Assembly: GCA_027484085.1 (NCBI GenBank)
Contig: JAIXQF010000001.1
Location: forward strand, 68,742 to 132,741
Length of the DNA: 64,000 bases
DNA from: Actinomycetales bacterium
GTDB taxonomy: Bacteria; Actinomycetota; Actinomycetes; S36-B12; UBA5976
Direction: 5' to 3'
Below the pieces are notes generated by a model. It did not search any database. It worked only from the letters and a program-made list of their open reading frames with translations, and was not told the DNA's origin. The position numbers and the translations under genes are program-made. Below are positions 62,533 through 64,000 of the stretch, piece by piece. Position 1 is the stretch's first letter. Each line of letters starts with the position of its first letter.

Positions 62533-63044
62533 GCCTGAGCTTTACGAACGTAATGGAAATCGCAATGTGAATCGCCACCCATGATGGTTTTAGTTCTGGT
62601 GATTTCAATTGTTGGGTCGTAACCAACTATGAATTCAAAATCACGAGTACATGAAAGTAGATTGCCAATTTCAGCCAATCCCATTTCCTTATACATCTCG
62701 GCATAAGCACAGCGCTTAACTTCGTAGGTGTATACCTCTTCAGATTCTTCGATGACATCTGTTACTAAGGCGTCATCTTTCTTCCATAGGTCCTGAATCG
62801 CGATGAAGGTTAGAAGATTTGCGCCGTTAGGTTCATTGGCAGCAAATCGGGCGCCTGCTTTGTGCGCATCTTCGGTGATTGCCTCCCGAATGATTTCAGA
62901 AGCCCGCTCCTGACCCAATTCCCGCTTCATGATTTGGTAAATCGGGGAGATGATATTGGCTTCAATCCGGCGGCGCTGCAAAATGCCCAGCTGATCATCC
63001 TGGTCTTGGACCGATACGCTCAAATTTTCCTGGGATGAAGCCAT
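62529..63044 (-). CDS. L-2-amino-thiazoline-4-carboxylic acid hydrolase-like (AtcB-like)
   Basis: 171 aa. The C-terminal segment ITRTKTIMGGDSHCDFHY is characteristic of the ATC hydrolase family; the conserved Cys/His cluster (RCAYAEMYKEMG, SCTRDFEF, HCDFHY) is present. AtcB of Pseudomonas opens the thiazoline ring to N-carbamoyl-L-cysteine, and AtcC then hydrolyses that. Here the two genes overlap by four bases. AGGAG precedes the ATG. Family members in other settings may have other substrates. Confidence 0.75.
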   Translation of the reverse strand: MASSQENLSVSVQDQDDQLGILQRRRIEANIISPIYQIMKRELGQERASEIIREAITEDAHKAGARFAANEPNGANLLTFIAIQDLWKKDDALVTDVIEESEEVYTYEVKRCAYAEMYKEMGLAEIGNLLSCTRDFEFIVGYDPTIEITRTKTIMGGDSHCDFHYVRKAQA

Positions 63045-63232
63045 TTGATTCTCCTGATTTTTCGAAGGTTTTATTAATCGTAGTATTCATGCGGAAAATA
63101 GCGGTGCCAAGATTTTGCAGGTACCGGCCCCTGGACTGCCACCACAGATGCATTTTGACTCAATTTCCCTGTAACGGCAGGTATTCGATACGCTAACGGG
63201 GCGCATAAATGCGTAGCTTGAAGAAAAGACTG

Positions 63233-63304
63233 GCCCCCTTGGCACAGTGGTAGCGCACTTCCTTGGTAAGGAAGAGGTCGTCAGTTCGATTCTGACAGGG
63301 GGCT
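63233..63304 (+). tRNA. tRNA-Thr (GGT)
   Basis: Acceptor GCCCCCT/AGGGGGC, anticodon stem CTTCC/GGAAG around TTGGTAA, T-arm CAGTTCGATTCTG. CCA not encoded. A TTGACT at 63155 lies upstream. Confidence 0.95.
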
Positions 63305-63309
63305 CGAAG

Positions 63310-63325
63310 ACCGTGCTTGCACGGT
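63310..63325 (+). terminator. short hairpin between tRNA-Thr and tRNA-Met
   Basis: ACCGTGC-TT-GCACGGT followed by TTTAA. A processing or partial terminator signal between the two tRNAs. Confidence 0.5.
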
Positions 63326-63330
63326 TTTAA

Positions 63331-63404
63331 GCCGGGGTAGCTCAGCTTGGTAGAGCAAGCGGCTCATAATCGCTGTGTCGCCGGTTCAAGTCCGGCCCTC
63401 GGTA
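63331..63404 (+). tRNA. tRNA-Met (CAT)
   Basis: Acceptor GCCGGGG with CCTCGGT (two G-T pairs), D-arm GCTC/GAGC, anticodon loop CTCATAA, T-arm GCCGGTTCAAGTCCGGC. Taken as elongator Met from the tRNA-Thr/tRNA-Met/rpmG order shared with mycobacteria; a lysidine-type tRNA-Ile cannot be ruled out by anticodon alone. Confidence 0.93.
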
Positions 63405-63461
63405 CGTAAAGGCAAGACCAGTTACACACCATGTGTGACTGCTCAAACGAAAGGCAAGACC

Positions 63462-63626
63462 ATGGCACGTAACGACGTTCGTCCAAAGATCACTTTGGCA
63501 TGCGAAGACTGCAAAGACCGTAACTACATCTCACGCAAGAATCGTCGTAACGATCCTGACCGCCTTGAGATCAAGAAGCATTGCCCAAAGTGCAACAAGC
63601 ACACCCTTCACAAGGAAACTCGTTAA
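63462..63626 (+). CDS. rpmG: 50S ribosomal protein L33
   Basis: 54 aa from the ATG at 63462 (AAAGG upstream); the track ORF begins inside tRNA-Met. [17 protein letters not shown] and [15 protein letters not shown]: the zinc-binding C+ form with two CxxC pairs. Zinc-free paralogues are usually under Zur; this one is the constitutive copy located before secE/nusG in related genomes. Confidence 0.97.
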   Translation: MARNDVRPKITLACEDCKDRNYISRKNRRNDPDRLEIKKHCPKCNKHTLHKETR

Positions 63627-63661
63627 TTAGTTAACGTTTGTTAATTGTTTAGGGGAATCCC

Positions 63662-64000
63662 ATGGGAATGAACCACGACATGATCGGTCATGTCTATCCA
63701 CCTTCAAAGCCTTACTTGGTTACTTCGGAAAATATATCCGCATTTGTAAAAGCCTTGGGTGATTCAAATCCTGCATATGCAGATGGCACTGTTGCGCCCC
63801 CAACATTCCCAATTGTTGTAACCATGAACGCTATGGATGCCGCATTCCATGACCCAGCACTACAGCTTGATTACTCACGCTTAGTGCATAGTGATCAAAA
63901 GTTTGAATACCTTCGCCCAATTCGGGTTGGCGATGAACTCACTGTCAGTGCTTCGGTTGAAGAAATCAAGCCTTTAGGTACGAACGAAATTGCGACCTTT
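63662..64000 (+). CDS. MaoC-type (R)-hydroxyacyl dehydratase subunit, HadA-like (cut by window edge)
   Basis: 113 codons visible, open at the window end. MGMNHDMIGHVYPPSKPYLV, FVKALGDSNPAYAD, APPTFPIVV and HSDQKFEYLRPIRVGDELTV match the FAS1-like/HadA hot-dog dehydratase family that follows rpmG in Actinobacteria. In mycobacteria the HadAB enzyme serves mycolic acid synthesis; in a mycolate-free organism the pair presumably serves other fatty-acyl chemistry. The partner hadB would lie beyond the window. Confidence 0.85.
   Translation, partial: MGMNHDMIGHVYPPSKPYLVTSENISAFVKALGDSNPAYADGTVAPPTFPIVVTMNAMDAAFHDPALQLDYSRLVHSDQKFEYLRPIRVGDELTVSASVEEIKPLGTNEIATF

Noticed and set aside
1-64000. Insertion sequences, prophage or integrative elements
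   Set aside because: No transposase, integrase, recombinase or phage gene was found in any frame, and the tRNA genes show no flanking repeated att-like copies that I can see.

Overview
The window reads as a chromosomal segment of a mid-GC (about 46-48% by eye), gene-dense actinobacterium. The lineage call is inference. Markers for it are mycothiol synthase (MshD) beside a GlnR-type regulator, a CysA/SseC/DUF4395 sulfur operon, BldC, the 33-residue ribosomal protein bS22, Rex, DisA/RadA, and a men/ccs/nuo/grcC gene order close to that of Mycobacterium and Streptomyces. The modest GC, four-base ATGA/GTGA gene overlaps, convergent genes that abut with no gap, and tiny intergenic spaces suggest a streamlined free-living form, for example a freshwater Nanopelagicales-like lineage. 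No transposase, integrase, phage gene or CRISPR array was seen.

Layout: (1) 0-8 kb: mshD (cut by the window edge), glnR-like regulator, membrane thioredoxin, then a divergent sulfur operon (Cys-containing leader peptide, DUF4395, CysA-type sulfurtransferase, SseC), a secreted lysine-rich protein, a CoA-binding protein, and miniprotein-nitrobindin-Fur-YgfZ. (2) 8-14.4 kb: dtd, asparaginase II family, an anchored extracytoplasmic protein, disA-radA, a Cys-rich protein, Ppx/GppA. (3) 14.4-20.5 kb: proline dehydrogenase, proC, bldC, bS22, a SerB-like HAD phosphatase, a glutaredoxin-like protein, rex, hemD. (4) 20.5-25 kb: phosphoglycerate-mutase-like protein and the System II cytochrome c maturation genes (resA, ccdA, resB, ccsB). 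(5) 25-37 kb: menaquinone genes menA, menE, menB, menC, menD, menF, menG, interrupted by a DmpA-type peptidase, a RecB/Cas4-like nuclease, a 4-TM protein and a P450. (6) 37.4-52.5 kb: a complete 14-gene nuoA-N operon, followed by a polyprenyl diphosphate synthase. (7) 53.5-56.2 kb: a RarD-like permease, an unusual three-gene cluster of complex-I-like hydrophilic subunits (NuoB/NuoC/NuoI-like, without NuoD), and YajQ. (8) 56.3-61.1 kb: an SDR-GntR-FMO-SDR catabolic operon and a type II NADH dehydrogenase. (9) 61.1-64 kb: tRNA-Tyr, an AtcC/AtcB-like pair, tRNA-Thr, tRNA-Met, rpmG and the start of a HadA-like dehydratase.

Functionally most of regions 3-8 form a respiratory island: NADH oxidation (Nuo, NDH-2), the quinone head group (Men) and tail (polyprenyl synthase), cytochrome c assembly (Res/Ccs) and the NADH/NAD+ sensor Rex. 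A near-consensus Rex operator sits in front of nuoA.

The observations most worth checking are: the leaderless Cys leader peptide at 1521; the orphan nuoB'-C'-I' cluster at 54.5 kb; the 31-bp tandem repeat made from the 3' end of menG; the Rex operator before nuo; the absence of hemA/hemC/hemB between rex and hemD; the AtcB/AtcC pair; and twelve promoters with the same TANNNT-N6/7-start leaderless layout.
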